Source: Cupriavidus sp. AU9028 (lineage in GTDB: Bacteria; Pseudomonadota; Gammaproteobacteria; Burkholderiales; Burkholderiaceae). From it: 64,000 nucleotides of DNA. The notes beneath the pieces were generated by a model. The model was not told where the DNA came from, searched no databases, and was given only the letters and a program-made list of their open reading frames with translations. Positions 48,568 to 59,086 of this stretch are shown piece after piece; position 1 is the stretch's first letter; the number at the start of each line of letters is the position of its first letter. The stretch lies in the NCBI RefSeq assembly GCF_019795295.1, contig NZ_JAIMCG010000014.1, positions 62,001 to 126,000 on the forward strand, in the 5' to 3' direction. The translations under genes were made by a program, and so were the position numbers.

Positions 48568-49377
48568 ATGCCGAAGCTCAGAATCGCGACCTTCAATATC
48601 AACGGGATCCGTGCGCGCCTGCCGGCGCTGCTGCAATGGCTGGAGCGCGAGGCGCCGGATGTCGCGTGCCTGCAGGAACTGAAGACGACCGACGACGCCT
48701 TCCCGATCGAGGCGATCCGCGCGGCCGGGTACGACGCGATCTGGCAGGGCGAGAAGTCATGGAACGGGGTCGCGATCCTGGCCCGGGGAGCGCAGCCGGT
48801 GGAAAGCCGGCGCGGCCTGCCCGGTGACCCGAACGATCGCCAGAGCCGCTATATCGAGGCGGCGGTGGAAGGGGTGCTGATCGGCTGCTTCTACCTGCCC
48901 AACGGCAATCCGCAGCCCGGGCCGAAGTTCGACTACAAGCTGGCATGGTTCGAGCGCTTGCTGCGCCATGCTCAGGGCTTGCTCGACAGCGGCCATCCCG
49001 TGGTGCTGGCCGGCGACTACAACGTGGTGCCGACCGACGAGGACATCTACAACCCGCGCTCGTGGCGCAAGGATGCGCTGCTGCAGCCGGAAAGCCGCGA
49101 ATGCTATGCAAGGCTGCTGGCGCAGGGCTGGACCGATGCGCTGCGCACGCGCTATCCGGACGAGCGCATCTATACCTTCTGGGACTACTTCCGCCAGCAC
49201 TGGCAGACCGACTCCGGGCTGCGGATCGACCATCTGCTGCTCAGCCCGTCGCTGGCGCCGGGTTTGCGCGATGCGGGCGTGGACAAATGGGTCCGCGGCG
49301 AGCCGCATGCGAGCGACCATGCGCCGACCTGGATCGAGCTGGAGACGAAGCCGGGCGGGCGCAAGCGCAAGAGCTGA
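48568..49377 (+). CDS. xthA: Exodeoxyribonuclease III
   Basis: 269 residues from the ATG at 48568 with GGAG upstream. The enzyme is the AP endonuclease/3'-exonuclease of base excision repair. All catalytic signatures are present: TFNINGIRAR, CLQELKT with Glu37, GDYNVVPTDEDIYNPRSW, WDYFR, LRIDHLLLS and SDHAP near the end. The C-terminus adds a basic GGRKRKS tail. A strong terminator follows 25 bases after the stop. No functional link with the neighbours is apparent. Confidence 0.95.
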   Translation: MPKLRIATFNINGIRARLPALLQWLEREAPDVACLQELKTTDDAFPIEAIRAAGYDAIWQGEKSWNGVAILARGAQPVESRRGLPGDPNDRQSRYIEAAVEGVLIGCFYLPNGNPQPGPKFDYKLAWFERLLRHAQGLLDSGHPVVLAGDYNVVPTDEDIYNPRSWRKDALLQPESRECYARLLAQGWTDALRTRYPDERIYTFWDYFRQHWQTDSGLRIDHLLLSPSLAPGLRDAGVDKWVRGEPHASDHAPTWIELETKPGGRKRKS

Positions 49378-49399
49378 TTGCCGCAAGCGTCGTCCAATG

Positions 49400-49438
49400 A
49401 AAAACGGCCCGCCGGTCTTTCGACTGGCGGGCCGTTTC
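49400..49438. terminator. Strong bidirectional terminator after xthA
   Basis: ACGGCCCGCC (49404-49413) and GGCGGGCCGT (49426-49435) pair perfectly, with a G-T pair extending the stem, a short loop containing CTTTCG, AAAA on the left and TTTC on the right. It can end both xthA and the convergent PhoX gene. Confidence 0.9.
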
Positions 49439-49452
49439 TCTTGCCCGTGGTC

Positions 49453-49481
49453 GGCAGGGACCGTTTGCCGCGGTCCCTGCC
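49453..49481. repeat. Second stem-loop between xthA and the PhoX gene
   Basis: GGCAGGGACCG (49453-49463) and CGGTCCCTGCC (49471-49481) form a perfect 11-base stem with a 7-base loop, 22 bases beyond the PhoX stop codon. Probably the first hairpin of the terminator on the minus strand. Confidence 0.6.
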
Positions 49482-49503
49482 CGGATCGATCACGCGCGAT
49501 CGA

Positions 49504-51360
49504 TCAGGCGCCGATCGGCAGACCGTCCTTGTGGCGAACCACGATGGTCGACGAGCGAGCCGGCAGGTCAGCGCTCGGCCACTGGTTGGTCGGGTGCTGG
49601 ATGTTGATGAAGAAGGTGGTCAGGTCCGGCGTGTAGGCAATGCCGGTGATCTCGCAACCCTGCGGACCCACCAGGAAGCGCTTGCATTCGCGGGTTTCCT
49701 GATCGACGTAGTGCATCGAGTTGGCACCGAAGATGTCGGTCGTGCTGGCGCCCGTGCCGGCATCGGTCTGCACCCACAGACGGCCCTTCGGATCGACACG
49801 GATGCCGTCCGGGCTGGAGAAGGTGTCGCCGACGATGTTGCCCTTCAGGTTGTCGGCAGCCAGCGACGGGTCGCCGGCCAGCAGGAAGATCTCCCACTTG
49901 AACGACGTGGCCAGCGGCGAATTGCCGTCTTCCGTCCAGCGAATGATGTGGCCGTGCGGGTTGGTGGCGCGCGGGTTGGCCGCATCGGTCTGACGACGGC
50001 CGCCGTTGTTGGTCAGCGTGCAGAACACCGCCTTGTCCAGGCCCACGGTGATCCACTCCGGACGGTCCATCAGCGTGCCGCCAGCGACGCGAGCCGCGCG
50101 GTGCGTGTTCAGCAGAACGTCGGCCTGCGAGTTGAAGTCGAAGGTCGTCGGGGCCGGGCTCACGGCCGACTGCGTCCAGTTGCCCGGGTCGCTGGCGCCG
50201 ACCGTCAGGTTGTTCTTGCCCTGCGTCAGTTCGATCCACTGGCCGGTGCCGTCGCCGTTGAACTTGGCCACGTACAGCACGCCGTCGTCCAGCAGGCCGA
50301 GGTTGGCGGCGCGATTGGCCGGATCGAACGCCTTGTTCGGCACGAACTTGTAGATGCAGCCCGGGGTGCCGTCATCGCCCATGTAGAACGCCACGCGGTT
50401 GTTGGCGTCGGTCATGAAGGCGGTGTTCTCGTGCGAGAAGCGGCCCATCGCGGTGCGCTTGGTCGGCGCGCCCAGTTCGTTCAGCGGATCGATCTCGACC
50501 ACCCAGCCATAGCCCTCGTCGGGCTTGGTGGTGTCCAGATAGTTGTCGGTGGTTTCTTCGCAGGTCAGGTACGTGCCCCACGGCGTATGGCCGCTCGAGC
50601 AGTTGTTCAGCGTGCCGACCACCGAGGTGCCGACCACACTGGCGGCCGGGCCGCTGACGCGATACAGCGAGTTGCCGGTGTAGCGCTTGTTGTAGCGCGA
50701 ATCGCGCTTGACTTCCCACTTGCCGTCAACGAACTGCACTTCGATGATCGACACGCCGACGTGCGACAGCGCCAGGCGCTTCTGCTCGGCGGTGGCAGTG
50801 GCTTCGTCGTAGTCCACGCCGCGCCCGAACAGGATGTCGCTGTCCAGGTTCTCGTGGTTGATCGCCAGCAGGCCGCCCTTGAGGGGATCGACGCCGGGGA
50901 TCTCGAAGAAATGCATGCCGTCGTGCTGGCCGCCAGCCAGACGCTCGGTTTCCGCCGAGCTCAGCGGGGTGCCGGTGTAGCCGACGGAACCGATCTCGAC
51001 GGGGTCGCCGGCGGAGAACAGCACCTGAACGGTGTAGTTCTCCGGCACGGTCACGGTGTCGGCGGTGATCTTGTCGCCAACCGGGGTGAAGCGGATGCTG
51101 TAGTCCAGCGGAGCCGGCTCGACCGGGCCCGGAGCCGGTGCGGGCGCCGGTGCCGGCGTGTTGTCGTCATCGCCGCCGCACGCTGCCAGCAGGCTGGTGG
51201 AACCGAAAACCGAAAGCAGCGACAGGCTCAGACCGCCGCGGAGCACCTTGCGGCGCTCCGGATTGGCAGCGACGATATCCTCGAGCATCTTGCCCGGAAC
51301 GGTGACATAGCCTTCGGCGGCGCGGCGCTTTGCGCGCGCCTTATCGGTGAGATAAGACAT
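49504..51360 (-). CDS. PhoX-family (DUF839) phosphatase, probable Tat-exported lipoprotein
   Basis: 618 residues from the ATG at 51360. PhoX enzymes are calcium/iron-dependent alkaline phosphatases exported by the Tat system. The leader has a twin arginine at residues 36-37 (ERRKVLRGG), a hydrophobic stretch and a lipobox, LLAAC61, then an acidic and Pro-Ala-rich linker. This predicts Tat export followed by lipid anchoring. The mature domain shows family motifs: GGLLAINHENLD, NCSSGHTPWGTYLTCEETTD, GRFSHENTAFM, and SSPDGIRVDPKGRLWVQTDA near the end. A phosphate-starvation promoter was not recognised. The 20 residues before this start lack support. Confidence 0.9.
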   Translation of the reverse strand: MSYLTDKARAKRRAAEGYVTVPGKMLEDIVAANPERRKVLRGGLSLSLLSVFGSTSLLAACGGDDDNTPAPAPAPAPGPVEPAPLDYSIRFTPVGDKITADTVTVPENYTVQVLFSAGDPVEIGSVGYTGTPLSSAETERLAGGQHDGMHFFEIPGVDPLKGGLLAINHENLDSDILFGRGVDYDEATATAEQKRLALSHVGVSIIEVQFVDGKWEVKRDSRYNKRYTGNSLYRVSGPAASVVGTSVVGTLNNCSSGHTPWGTYLTCEETTDNYLDTTKPDEGYGWVVEIDPLNELGAPTKRTAMGRFSHENTAFMTDANNRVAFYMGDDGTPGCIYKFVPNKAFDPANRAANLGLLDDGVLYVAKFNGDGTGQWIELTQGKNNLTVGASDPGNWTQSAVSPAPTTFDFNSQADVLLNTHRAARVAGGTLMDRPEWITVGLDKAVFCTLTNNGGRRQTDAANPRATNPHGHIIRWTEDGNSPLATSFKWEIFLLAGDPSLAADNLKGNIVGDTFSSPDGIRVDPKGRLWVQTDAGTGASTTDIFGANSMHYVDQETRECKRFLVGPQGCEITGIAYTPDLTTFFINIQHPTNQWPSADLPARSSTIVVRHKDGLPIGA

Positions 51361-51536
51361 GAGTGGGGACTCCCTAGTTGGCTTCTTGGTTGCCGCATCG
51401 GTTCGCATCGACCAAGGCGGCAATGCAGATTGACGGCGAAGCGAATGCTAGGGGTGCTTCATGACCGGATGATGAAACAATGACTTGTTCATGTCCGGGA
51501 GAGGGAGAACACCGGAAGAGTATCGGGTGCTGACGG

Positions 51537-51592
51537 TTTGCTCCCCTCTCCCGCAAGGCGGGAGAGGGGCCGGGGGAGAGGGCAAGCGGGCG
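51537..51592. repeat. REP-like palindromic repeat between PhoX and fliK genes
   Basis: A perfect 12-base stem, CCCCTCTCCCGC (51543-51554) with GCGGGAGAGGGG (51558-51569), loop AAG, followed by the conserved CGGGGGAGAGGGC arm. Same family as the copies at 11536 and 59491. The rest of 51361-51618 shows no gene. Confidence 0.8.
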
Positions 51593-51618
51593 CATCGACC
51601 CGCTCCCAACCCCTTCAA

Positions 51619-53136
51619 TCAAGCAAACGTATCCACTTCACCCTGCGGCAACCGCGAGGTCGCCACGGAAGCTGCCGGCACGTCCGCTACGCTCTCGCTG
51701 CCGGCGACCGAACTCCACGCCGGACCCGAGCCGCGTTGTCCATTCTGCTGCTGCCCCTGTCCTGCCTGGCCGGCAAACTGCTGCTCGGCGCCGACCGAGG
51801 TCTGGCCCAGCTGGATGCCCGAATCCGCCAGCGCGTTGCGCAGCTGCGGCAGCGCGGCTTCGATCGCGGCGCGCACGCTGGCGTGCGACGAGACGAACTG
51901 CGCCTGGGCCTGATCGTCCGCCACATTGAGGACGATCTTCAGCGGGCCGAGATCGGGCGGGTTCAATTGCAGCTCGGCGGTGTGGTTGCCCTGGGTGGTG
52001 AACCGCACCATCTGCTGGCTCAACGCCTGAGGCCAGTCGCTGGCGCCCACGCGCGGCGACAGCACGCCATGGCGGACCGCCTGCGCATCCTGGGTGCCGG
52101 TGTCCGTTGCGATCGCGGCGTTCAGCACGGAAACCGCGTCGGTACGGGCATCGGCGGGGCCGGCGGGCGCCTCTGCCGGCTGGCTGGCCGCGATGGCGGC
52201 CTGCAGCGCGGCGTTGGCGGACGGCGCGGCGGCCGGCGTTGCCGGGGCGGCCGCGCGCAGCGCCTGTGCATCGTGGCGCGCCGCCTGGCCGTCGGCCTGG
52301 CCACCTGTGGTCTGGCCGGACGTTGCCGTATCGGCGGCGACGGCGTTCTTCAGCAGGCCGTCGAAGGTGGCGGCGGGCTTGCCGCTGTCGGCCGTGCGGC
52401 TCGCGGCGTCGGCTGCGGCGTCGTGCTGGGGCAACAGGCTTTGCAGGTCCGCCAGCGCCGCTTCGGCGTCCGGCTTCGCGCCGGTAGCCGCTTCAGGTGC
52501 CGGCGCGGCGAGCGCCGCCCGTTGCGACGCGATGGTCTGCAAGGTATCGGCGGCAAGCGCGGAGGGATCCGCCACAGGGGGCGTGCCTGCCGCCGCCGCG
52601 CCGGCTGCGCCTGCGGCGAGCGTCGTGGCGGTATTGGCGCCCGCGGCGCCGTCGGCGCCCGTAACCGCCGCACCTGCGGCCTGTGCCGGCGTTGCCGGCA
52701 GTCCGAACAGGGCGGCAAGCAGCGCCGCCTCGGCGGAGCCTGCTTCGGCGGTCGTGCTCTCGTCTTCCGGCGAAGTGGGGCCGGTCCCGCTGTCGGCAAC
52801 GGCGCTGGCTGCCTCGGCCGAGTTGTCCGCCGGCTTCGCAACGGCTTGCGCCGAGGCGTCCTGCTTTTTGCCGTCCGCGCGATCCGCGCTGGCGGGCTGC
52901 TCGCTCTTCCCGGCGTCCTTGCCGGCAGGGGCGGTGGAGGGCTTGCTGTCGACGGCGTCCTTGCGCGTTGCCTGCGAGGACCCGGCTTGCGCCAGGTTGC
53001 CGGCATCCTGCTGGGCTGCGCCGCGAGCGCGCACCAGCGCGTTGCCGAAGTCGCCACCCGACGGGGTTTGCGCTGCGGCGGCACGGCCGCTGTCAGGGCG
53101 GGCAGCGCCGCTGCCGAGGATCTGGCTGATATCCAT
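51619..53136 (-). CDS. fliK: Hook-length control protein FliK
   Basis: 505 residues from the ATG at 53136; a TTG at 53154 overlapping the fliJ stop would add six. FliK is the secreted ruler that stops hook growth and triggers the FlhB switch. The first 350 residues are Ala/Pro/Gln/Asp-rich and disordered, as in FliK. The conserved C-terminal globular domain holds the TAELQLNPPDLGPLKIVLNV motif, QAQFVSSHASVRAAIEAALP and LRNALADSGIQL. It is the last gene of the fliF-G-H-I-J-K operon. A second FliK-type gene is at 59970. Confidence 0.93.
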   Translation of the reverse strand: MDISQILGSGAARPDSGRAAAAQTPSGGDFGNALVRARGAAQQDAGNLAQAGSSQATRKDAVDSKPSTAPAGKDAGKSEQPASADRADGKKQDASAQAVAKPADNSAEAASAVADSGTGPTSPEDESTTAEAGSAEAALLAALFGLPATPAQAAGAAVTGADGAAGANTATTLAAGAAGAAAAGTPPVADPSALAADTLQTIASQRAALAAPAPEAATGAKPDAEAALADLQSLLPQHDAAADAASRTADSGKPAATFDGLLKNAVAADTATSGQTTGGQADGQAARHDAQALRAAAPATPAAAPSANAALQAAIAASQPAEAPAGPADARTDAVSVLNAAIATDTGTQDAQAVRHGVLSPRVGASDWPQALSQQMVRFTTQGNHTAELQLNPPDLGPLKIVLNVADDQAQAQFVSSHASVRAAIEAALPQLRNALADSGIQLGQTSVGAEQQFAGQAGQGQQQNGQRGSGPAWSSVAGSESVADVPAASVATSRLPQGEVDTFA

Positions 53137-53150
53137 GACTGGTTCTTGAC

Positions 53151-53609
53151 TCAATGGTTGTGCCCGCTGGGCGCGTGCTGACGGGCCAGGCGTGCCGCGT
53201 ATTCGTCGTTGGCCCGCTGTTCGCGGCGGGCGGTGATCACCTGCTCGCGCGCCTCGGCGCGGGCGACCAGGGTGTCGAAGGAGTTCAGGCGCCGCTTCTG
53301 CTTCTGCCAGTTGGCGCGGCCGGCCAGCAGTTGCGACTCGGCCTTGGCCAGCGCGTCGGTCTGGTGACGGATGGCGGCATCCAGCGAATCGAGAAACTGC
53401 GAGAAGTCGTGCCAGCGCGCCGACTGCATGCCGGTCTGCATCATCGTTTGCATCCGGCCGCGATATTCCTCGCGGTACTGCGTCAGCGCCTTGAGCTGCT
53501 GCTCCGCCTGCGTGCGCAGGCCCTGCAGGCGTCCCAGCTCGCGCGCGGCGGCGTCGGTGTCGTTCTGCGCGAGGTCGACCAGCGTGGTCAGCGGAGAGGT
53601 CTTAGCCAT
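53151..53609 (-). CDS. fliJ: Flagellar export chaperone FliJ
   Basis: 152 residues. FliJ is the coiled-coil stalk that couples the FliI ATPase ring to FlhA. The sequence is almost fully helical with heptad patterning ([20 protein letters not shown], then [20 protein letters not shown]) and the typical C-terminal basic helix rich in Arg and Glu. Start at the ATG at 53609, overlapping the fliI stop by eight bases. Confidence 0.92.
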   Translation of the reverse strand: MAKTSPLTTLVDLAQNDTDAAARELGRLQGLRTQAEQQLKALTQYREEYRGRMQTMMQTGMQSARWHDFSQFLDSLDAAIRHQTDALAKAESQLLAGRANWQKQKRRLNSFDTLVARAEAREQVITARREQRANDEYAARLARQHAPSGHNH

Positions 53610-55089
53610 TGACGTTCCTGTCGAAGAGGCTGTGCAAATGTTCGATGGACTCGCCGTAGCCCGCCCGCTCGTGGATATCCTGCTGCAGGAACGCTTCCAT
53701 GCGCGGATGCAGGCGGATCGCCAGGTCCAGTTCGGGGTCGCTGCCGGCGACATAGGCGCCGACACTGATCAGATCCCGGTTGCGTTGATAGCGCGACATC
53801 AGCTGCTTGAAGCGGCGCACCGAGGCGAACTGCTCTTGCGGAATCAGCGCCGTCATCGCCCGGCTGATCGACGCTTCCACATCGATGGCGGGGTAGTGGC
53901 CGGCTTCGGCCAGCGTCCGCGACAGCACGATATGGCCGTCCAGGATCGCGCGCGCGGAGTCGGCGATCGGGTCCTGCTGATCGTCGCCCTCGGCGAGCAC
54001 CGTGTAGAACGCGGTAATCGAGCCGCCGCCCTCGGCGCCATTGCCCGCGCGCTCCACCAGCGTCGGCAGCTTGGCGAACACCGAGGGCGGATAGCCCTTG
54101 GTCGCAGGCGGCTCGCCGATCGCCAGGGCGATTTCCCGCTGCGCCATCGCGTAGCGCGTCAGCGAATCCATGATCAGCAGCACATGGCGGCCCTGATCGC
54201 GGAAATACTCGGCCAGCCGCGTCGCATAGGCGGCGCCCTGCATGCGCAGCAGCGGGGAACAGTCGGCCGGCGCGGCCACCACGACCGAACGGGCCCGGCC
54301 TTCCTCGCCGAGAATGTTCTCGATGAAGTCCTTCACTTCGCGGCCGCGCTCGCCGATCAGGCCGACCACGATCACCTCGGCGCTGGTGTAGCGCGCCATC
54401 ATGCCGAGCAGCACGCTCTTGCCGACGCCCGAGCCGGCGAACAGGCCCATGCGCTGCCCACGGCCGACGGTCAGCATGCCGTTGATCGCCCGCACGCCGA
54501 CGTCGAGCACGGTCTCGATCGGCGCGCGCGACAGCGGATTGATCTGCGCGCCGGCCAGCGGCACTTCGCGCGCGGCGCGCAGCGGGCCGAGGCCGTCCAG
54601 CGGCCGGCCCGCGGCGTCGAGCACGCGGCCCAGCAGGCCTTCGCCCACCGGCAACCGCTTCGAGCCCGGCTCGCGCGGACCGGCTTCCGAGGCACGGATC
54701 GGCGAGGGTTCGAGCGGATAGACCCGCGCGCCGGGCAACAGGCCCGCCACGTCGGACTGCGGCATCAGGAACAGACGGTCGGCGCCGAAGCCCACCACTT
54801 CGGCCTCGGCCAGCTTGCGTCCCCCCTGGGCGCCGCCGTGGCCCGGCACTTCGATCAGGCAGTCGCTGCCCACCGGCATGCGCAGGCCAACGGCCTCGAG
54901 CACGAGGCCGGCCGCGCGCGTGAGCCGGCCGCAGCTGCGCTTGCTGTCCAGATCTTCCAGATTGGCAGCGGCACCGCCCAGCGCATCGCGCCAGCGCTGC
55001 GCATGCAGGGCCGGGGAGGCGGGCGCCGCCGGCGCGGCCTCTTCGGGCGCGGAGTCGGCAACCCCGGGGATCACGGCGGAATCAGGCAT
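53602..55089 (-). CDS. fliI: Flagellum-specific ATPase FliI
   Basis: 495 residues, somewhat longer than Salmonella FliI (456) because of an Ala/Pro-rich N-terminal extension of about 30 residues. FliI is the hexameric ATPase of the export apparatus, related to the F1 beta subunit. Walker A is GSGVGKS with Lys224; Walker B lies in [13 protein letters not shown]; the conserved [16 protein letters not shown] follows. It overlaps fliH and fliJ by eight bases each. Confidence 0.97.
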   Translation of the reverse strand: MPDSAVIPGVADSAPEEAAPAAPASPALHAQRWRDALGGAAANLEDLDSKRSCGRLTRAAGLVLEAVGLRMPVGSDCLIEVPGHGGAQGGRKLAEAEVVGFGADRLFLMPQSDVAGLLPGARVYPLEPSPIRASEAGPREPGSKRLPVGEGLLGRVLDAAGRPLDGLGPLRAAREVPLAGAQINPLSRAPIETVLDVGVRAINGMLTVGRGQRMGLFAGSGVGKSVLLGMMARYTSAEVIVVGLIGERGREVKDFIENILGEEGRARSVVVAAPADCSPLLRMQGAAYATRLAEYFRDQGRHVLLIMDSLTRYAMAQREIALAIGEPPATKGYPPSVFAKLPTLVERAGNGAEGGGSITAFYTVLAEGDDQQDPIADSARAILDGHIVLSRTLAEAGHYPAIDVEASISRAMTALIPQEQFASVRRFKQLMSRYQRNRDLISVGAYVAGSDPELDLAIRLHPRMEAFLQQDIHERAGYGESIEHLHSLFDRNVNG

Positions 55090-55981
55090 CCTTCACACCC
55101 CAGGGATCGTCGCGCCCGAGCGCCTTGACCACGCGGCTCCAGCGAGTGGACAGCGTGGCATCGAGTTCGCCGCTGGCGGCGGTCGCGACGCAACCGCCGC
55201 GTTCCACGCCACCGTCGGCGCGGACCGACCAGCCCGCCGCTTCCAGTTCGCCCGCCAGGTGCTGCTGCACCAGCGCGACGTCGTCCGGATGCAGCAGCAG
55301 GCAGGGCGCGCCCGACAGCGCCGGTTCGGTCGCGAGCAGCTCCCGTACGGCCGGCAGCAGCACCGACGGCTGCTGCGCCACCGTGTCCTGCACCAGCTTG
55401 CGAGCCACATCCAGCGCGAGCGCGATCAGGGTCTGGCCCACTTCTTCGTCCACGCGTTGCAGCGCGCCGGCGAACGTCGCCGCGATCTGCTGCAGCCGTG
55501 CGGCTTCCTGGCGCGCGGCTTCCAGGCCGCGCGCATATCCTTCCCGATGGCCATCGCCATAGCCCTGGGTCTGGCCCTGGCTATAGCCCTGCGCGTAGCC
55601 TTCCTTGCGGGCGCCTTCGCGCATCGCTTCGATGGCCTTGAAGTCGATCGGCGGCGGGGCCGGTTCCATCGGCTCCGGCTCCATCCGTGGCGGCGGAGGT
55701 GGCGGCGCGTCGAACGCCGACATCTTCCAGCGGCGCCAGTTCGCGCGGGCGGCATCGTCGCCGCGCGAGATACGCGGCTCGTTCAGCGCGCCGTCGTCGA
55801 ACGACTGGAAGCCGCCGCCGATGCCGCTGCCGTTGCCGCTACGCTGCGCGGAGGCGGGCGCCGGCGCCGCCTGCGCGCCGAACAACGGCTCGCCGGCGTC
55901 CGGCTGGCCGAAGCTGCTGCCGGCCATCTCGCCATAGGCATTGGCGTTGCGCCGCGCACCGCGCGAGTACGGATCAGACAT
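55082..55981 (-). CDS. fliH: Flagellar assembly protein FliH
   Basis: 299 residues from the ATG at 55981; ATGs six and thirty-nine bases earlier are alternatives. FliH is the stator that holds FliI at the export gate. A disordered first third (Ser/Gly/Ala, then PPPPPP and Glu-Pro stretches) is followed by the signature small-residue helix repeats ([20 protein letters not shown]), a GxxxG-like pattern at about residues 123-155, and the C-terminal V-type ATPase E-like domain ([11 protein letters not shown]). Confidence 0.94.
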   Translation of the reverse strand: MSDPYSRGARRNANAYGEMAGSSFGQPDAGEPLFGAQAAPAPASAQRSGNGSGIGGGFQSFDDGALNEPRISRGDDAARANWRRWKMSAFDAPPPPPPRMEPEPMEPAPPPIDFKAIEAMREGARKEGYAQGYSQGQTQGYGDGHREGYARGLEAARQEAARLQQIAATFAGALQRVDEEVGQTLIALALDVARKLVQDTVAQQPSVLLPAVRELLATEPALSGAPCLLLHPDDVALVQQHLAGELEAAGWSVRADGGVERGGCVATAASGELDATLSTRWSRVVKALGRDDPWGVKDA

Positions 55982-56966
55982 AGGCATCGTCGCCTGCTCC
56001 AATCTGGATTTCGCCGGCATCGGCCAGGCGCCTTACCACCTGCAGGATCGCCTTCTGCTCGGCCTCGACCTGCGACACGCGCACCGGGCCCAACGCTTCC
56101 AGGTCTTCGCGCAGCATCTCGCCCGCACGGGTCGACATGTTGCGGATGAACTTGTCGCGCAGCTCCTGCGGCGCGCCCTTGAGCGCGACGATCAGCGACT
56201 CGGTGGCGATTTCCTTCAGCACGCGCTGGATACCGCGGTCGTCCACTTCCAGCAGGTTCTCGAACAGGAACATCTCGTCGATGATCTTCTGCGCCAGGTC
56301 GCCGTCGTGCTGGCGCACGCCCGCGATAACCGCCTCTTCCTGCGCGGTGTTCATCAGGTTGATGATCTCCGCCGCCGTGCGCACGCCGCCCATGCGGCTG
56401 CGCTTCAGGCTCTGGCCGGCCAGCAGCTTGGTCAGCACGTCGGTCAGCTCCTGCAGCGCGCCCGGCTGCACGCCGCCGAAGGTGGCGATACGCAGCACCA
56501 CGTCGTTGCGCAGGCGTTCGGTGAAGAAGCTGAGGACTTCCGATGCCTTCTGGCGGTCCAGATGGATCAGGATGGTGGCGATGATCTGCGGGTGTTCGTC
56601 GCGGATCAGTTCCGCCACCGAGGTGGCGTCCATCCAGTTCAGGGACTCGATGCCGCTGCCCGGATCGCGCGACTCCAGGATGTCCTCGATCACCGACAGC
56701 GCGCGCTCTTCACCCAGCGCCTTGTTCAGCACGCTCTTGATGAACGAGCTCGAGTCGACCGACAGCGCCAGGAACTGCTCGGTCTCGCCACGGAATTCGG
56801 CCAGTACCGCCGCCATCTCCTCGCGCGTCACCGAGTTCAGCTGCGCCATGGCCTGACCCAGGCTCTGTACCTCGCGGGGCGACAGGTGCTTGAACACCTC
56901 CGCCGCCGCATCCTCACCGAGCGACATCATCAGGATGGCGCTCTTCTTCGTGCCTTCACCGCTCAT
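55974..56966 (-). CDS. fliG: Flagellar motor switch protein FliG
   Basis: 330 residues, the standard length. FliG is the C-ring protein that interacts with MotA to give torque. Conserved segments: [20 protein letters not shown] at the N-terminus, [20 protein letters not shown] (EHPQ motif), the [18 protein letters not shown] middle, and the C-terminal torque helix ([20 protein letters not shown]). Overlaps fliF by 11 bases and fliH by eight. Confidence 0.97.
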   Translation of the reverse strand: MSGEGTKKSAILMMSLGEDAAAEVFKHLSPREVQSLGQAMAQLNSVTREEMAAVLAEFRGETEQFLALSVDSSSFIKSVLNKALGEERALSVIEDILESRDPGSGIESLNWMDATSVAELIRDEHPQIIATILIHLDRQKASEVLSFFTERLRNDVVLRIATFGGVQPGALQELTDVLTKLLAGQSLKRSRMGGVRTAAEIINLMNTAQEEAVIAGVRQHDGDLAQKIIDEMFLFENLLEVDDRGIQRVLKEIATESLIVALKGAPQELRDKFIRNMSTRAGEMLREDLEALGPVRVSQVEAEQKAILQVVRRLADAGEIQIGAGDDAYV

Positions 56967-58662
56967 CGCTAGACATCCAGTTCTTGATTACACCGGCGAC
57001 CAGACGCGGGTCGCGTTGCGCGGCGTCGCGCAGCAGGGCGAGATCGCTTTCGTACTTGGCGGCCAGGCGCAGCACCTCCGGATCCGGCTGCTGCTCCTCG
57101 ATCGGCACCAGCTCGGCCTCGGGCAGCTCGTCGGCCAGGGCCGGCGGCGGCGGCGCGGTGTACTTGCGCATGATCGGCCGGCCGATCTTGAACCACATGA
57201 ACAGCGCGAGCAGGGCGAGCATCAGGTACATCGCACCAGTCTTGGCAAGGTCGATCATCTCGGGCTGCTTCCATACCGGCAGTTCGGGCTTGGGCAGCTC
57301 GCCGGTCGTGAACTGGCTGTTGACCACGTTGAGCGAATCGCCACGATCGGCCGAGAAGCCCATCGCTTCCTTGGTCAGGTTCTCGATCTGCTTGAGCTGC
57401 GCGGCGGTCAGCGGCTCGCTGACGACGTTGCCGTCCTTGCCCATCACCTGGCGATGGTTGACCACCACGGCGACCGACAGACGCCGCACGCTGCCCGGCG
57501 CCTGCTGGACGTGGCGCACGGAGCGGTCCAGTTCGAAATTGGTGGTCGAGTCGCGTCGGCTGCTGCTCGGCGCGGCAGGCGCGCCGGCCAGCGCCTGGGC
57601 GTTGGCCTGCTGCTGTGCTTGTGCGTTCGGCTGGCCCGGCTGACCGGCCTGGCCCGGCTGACCCGGCTGGTTCGGCTGCTGGGTCACCACCGGTGCCGCG
57701 GCCTGCAGCGGCGGCTGGTTCGACAGCGCGCCCGGCACGCCGCCCACCGGCGAGCCGCCTTGCTGGTTCGACTCGCTGGTCTGCTGGCTGCGGATCGCCG
57801 CCTTGGTCGGGTCCTGGTTCGGCTTGAACGACTCGTCGGTGTGCTCGACGACGTTGAAATCGACGTCGGCGGTGACCTGGGCCTTCACGTTGCCCTGGCC
57901 GACGATCGGCGCCAGGATCGCTTCGACCCGGCGGACGAAGTTCTGCTCCAGCGTTTGCACGTATTTCAGCTGGGTGGCATCAAGCATTCGCTCGTTGCTG
58001 CCGTTACCCGAGAGCAGATTGCCGTGCTGGTCGACGATGGAAATGGATTTGGGCGTCAGTTCCGGCACGCTGGACGACACCAGATGACCGATCGCCGCGA
58101 CCTGGCCTTCGTCGATGGCGCGGCCCGGATGCAGCGTCAGCACGATCGAAGCGGTCGGCTTCTGCCGCTCGCGCACGAACAGCGTCTGCTTGGGGATTGC
58201 CAGGTGGACGCGGGCCGACTGCACCGCGGCGATGGTCTCGATCGAGCGGGACAGCTCGCCTTCCAGGCCGCGCTGGTAGTTGACCTGCTCGGCGAACTGG
58301 CTGATGCCGAACTTCTGGTTGTCCATCAGCTCCATGCCGGCGTTGCCGCTCTTGGGCAAGCCCTGCGAGGCCAGGCGCAACCGCGTCTCATGGACCTTGT
58401 CGGACGGCACCATCACCGCACCGCCGCCCTCGGCGAACTGGTACGGCACGTTCATCTGCTGCAGCGAGGCGATCACCGCGCCGCCGTCGCGCTCGGACAG
58501 GTTGCTGTACAGCACCTTGTAGTCCGGGGTGCGCGACCACATCACGCCGACCGCAATGGCGGCGACGAGGGCGGCGCCGCCGAGCATCAGCGGCAGACGA
58601 GGGTTGGCCTTGATCCGGTCGAAGACCTCCGACCGATTGGCCAGTACAGCCGTGGCGTTCAT
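56956..58662 (-). CDS. fliF: Flagellar MS-ring protein FliF
   Basis: 568 residues. FliF builds the MS ring in the inner membrane. It has two membrane segments (residues about 27-45, and 445-465 in [16 protein letters not shown]), the [20 protein letters not shown] and [16 protein letters not shown] ring-building motifs, and the EQVNYQR signature. An unusually Gln/Pro/Gly-rich stretch (residues about 320-355, repeated PGQPGQ and QAQQQ) lies in the periplasmic loop. The C-terminus carries the FliG-binding tail. It is the first gene of the operon, divergent from fliE. Confidence 0.96.
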   Translation of the reverse strand: MNATAVLANRSEVFDRIKANPRLPLMLGGAALVAAIAVGVMWSRTPDYKVLYSNLSERDGGAVIASLQQMNVPYQFAEGGGAVMVPSDKVHETRLRLASQGLPKSGNAGMELMDNQKFGISQFAEQVNYQRGLEGELSRSIETIAAVQSARVHLAIPKQTLFVRERQKPTASIVLTLHPGRAIDEGQVAAIGHLVSSSVPELTPKSISIVDQHGNLLSGNGSNERMLDATQLKYVQTLEQNFVRRVEAILAPIVGQGNVKAQVTADVDFNVVEHTDESFKPNQDPTKAAIRSQQTSESNQQGGSPVGGVPGALSNQPPLQAAAPVVTQQPNQPGQPGQAGQPGQPNAQAQQQANAQALAGAPAAPSSSRRDSTTNFELDRSVRHVQQAPGSVRRLSVAVVVNHRQVMGKDGNVVSEPLTAAQLKQIENLTKEAMGFSADRGDSLNVVNSQFTTGELPKPELPVWKQPEMIDLAKTGAMYLMLALLALFMWFKIGRPIMRKYTAPPPPALADELPEAELVPIEEQQPDPEVLRLAAKYESDLALLRDAAQRDPRLVAGVIKNWMSSDER

Positions 58663-59086
58663 GCGCGCGCCTCCGTGTCGGCCTTCCGGTGGCCGTGGTC
58701 GGCGGGCAGGGGCAGTCGCTGCCCCAGGCTGATTCCGCCCTGGCGGTCGCCGGTGTCGGCATGGCTCAGATCACGCTGCTGACAAAACACGCGTACTCCC
58801 CGCGATAGTTGAAGACATGGTGTGCCGGGCTGGAAAACGGCGGGGGCAGAAAGGCAGCAACCCGCCAGTGCCGGCACGGTAGCGATGATCGGGCAGGGCG
58901 GGGACGGACAATCCGGGGAATAGGGCGGCTTTTCCAGCCGATTTCGGCCAATGACGGGGCCCGGACGTTCGGTACGCTTCGGGTGCTGGATCGGGCAGGC
59001 CCTCACGCGCCCGTCCCCGTCTTCGGGGACCGTGGCGGCGATCGCTTCGGCCAGATCCGGCACCAGTCAACTATGGAAACAGTGCG
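58663..59086. other. Divergent fliF / fliE promoter region
   Basis: 424 bases with several short frames but none with family likeness or a good start. Both fliF and fliE should be class II genes. The best sigma-28-like match toward fliE (GCCGATTT at 58937) has no -35, so it is not called. CGTCTTCGGGGAC-type dyads near 59022-59034 are the only visible structure. Confidence 0.4.

Noticed and set aside
53137-53154. TTG start for fliK overlapping the fliJ stop
   Set aside because: Possible by coupling, but an ATG follows six codons later and the extra residues are not needed; left as an alternative.
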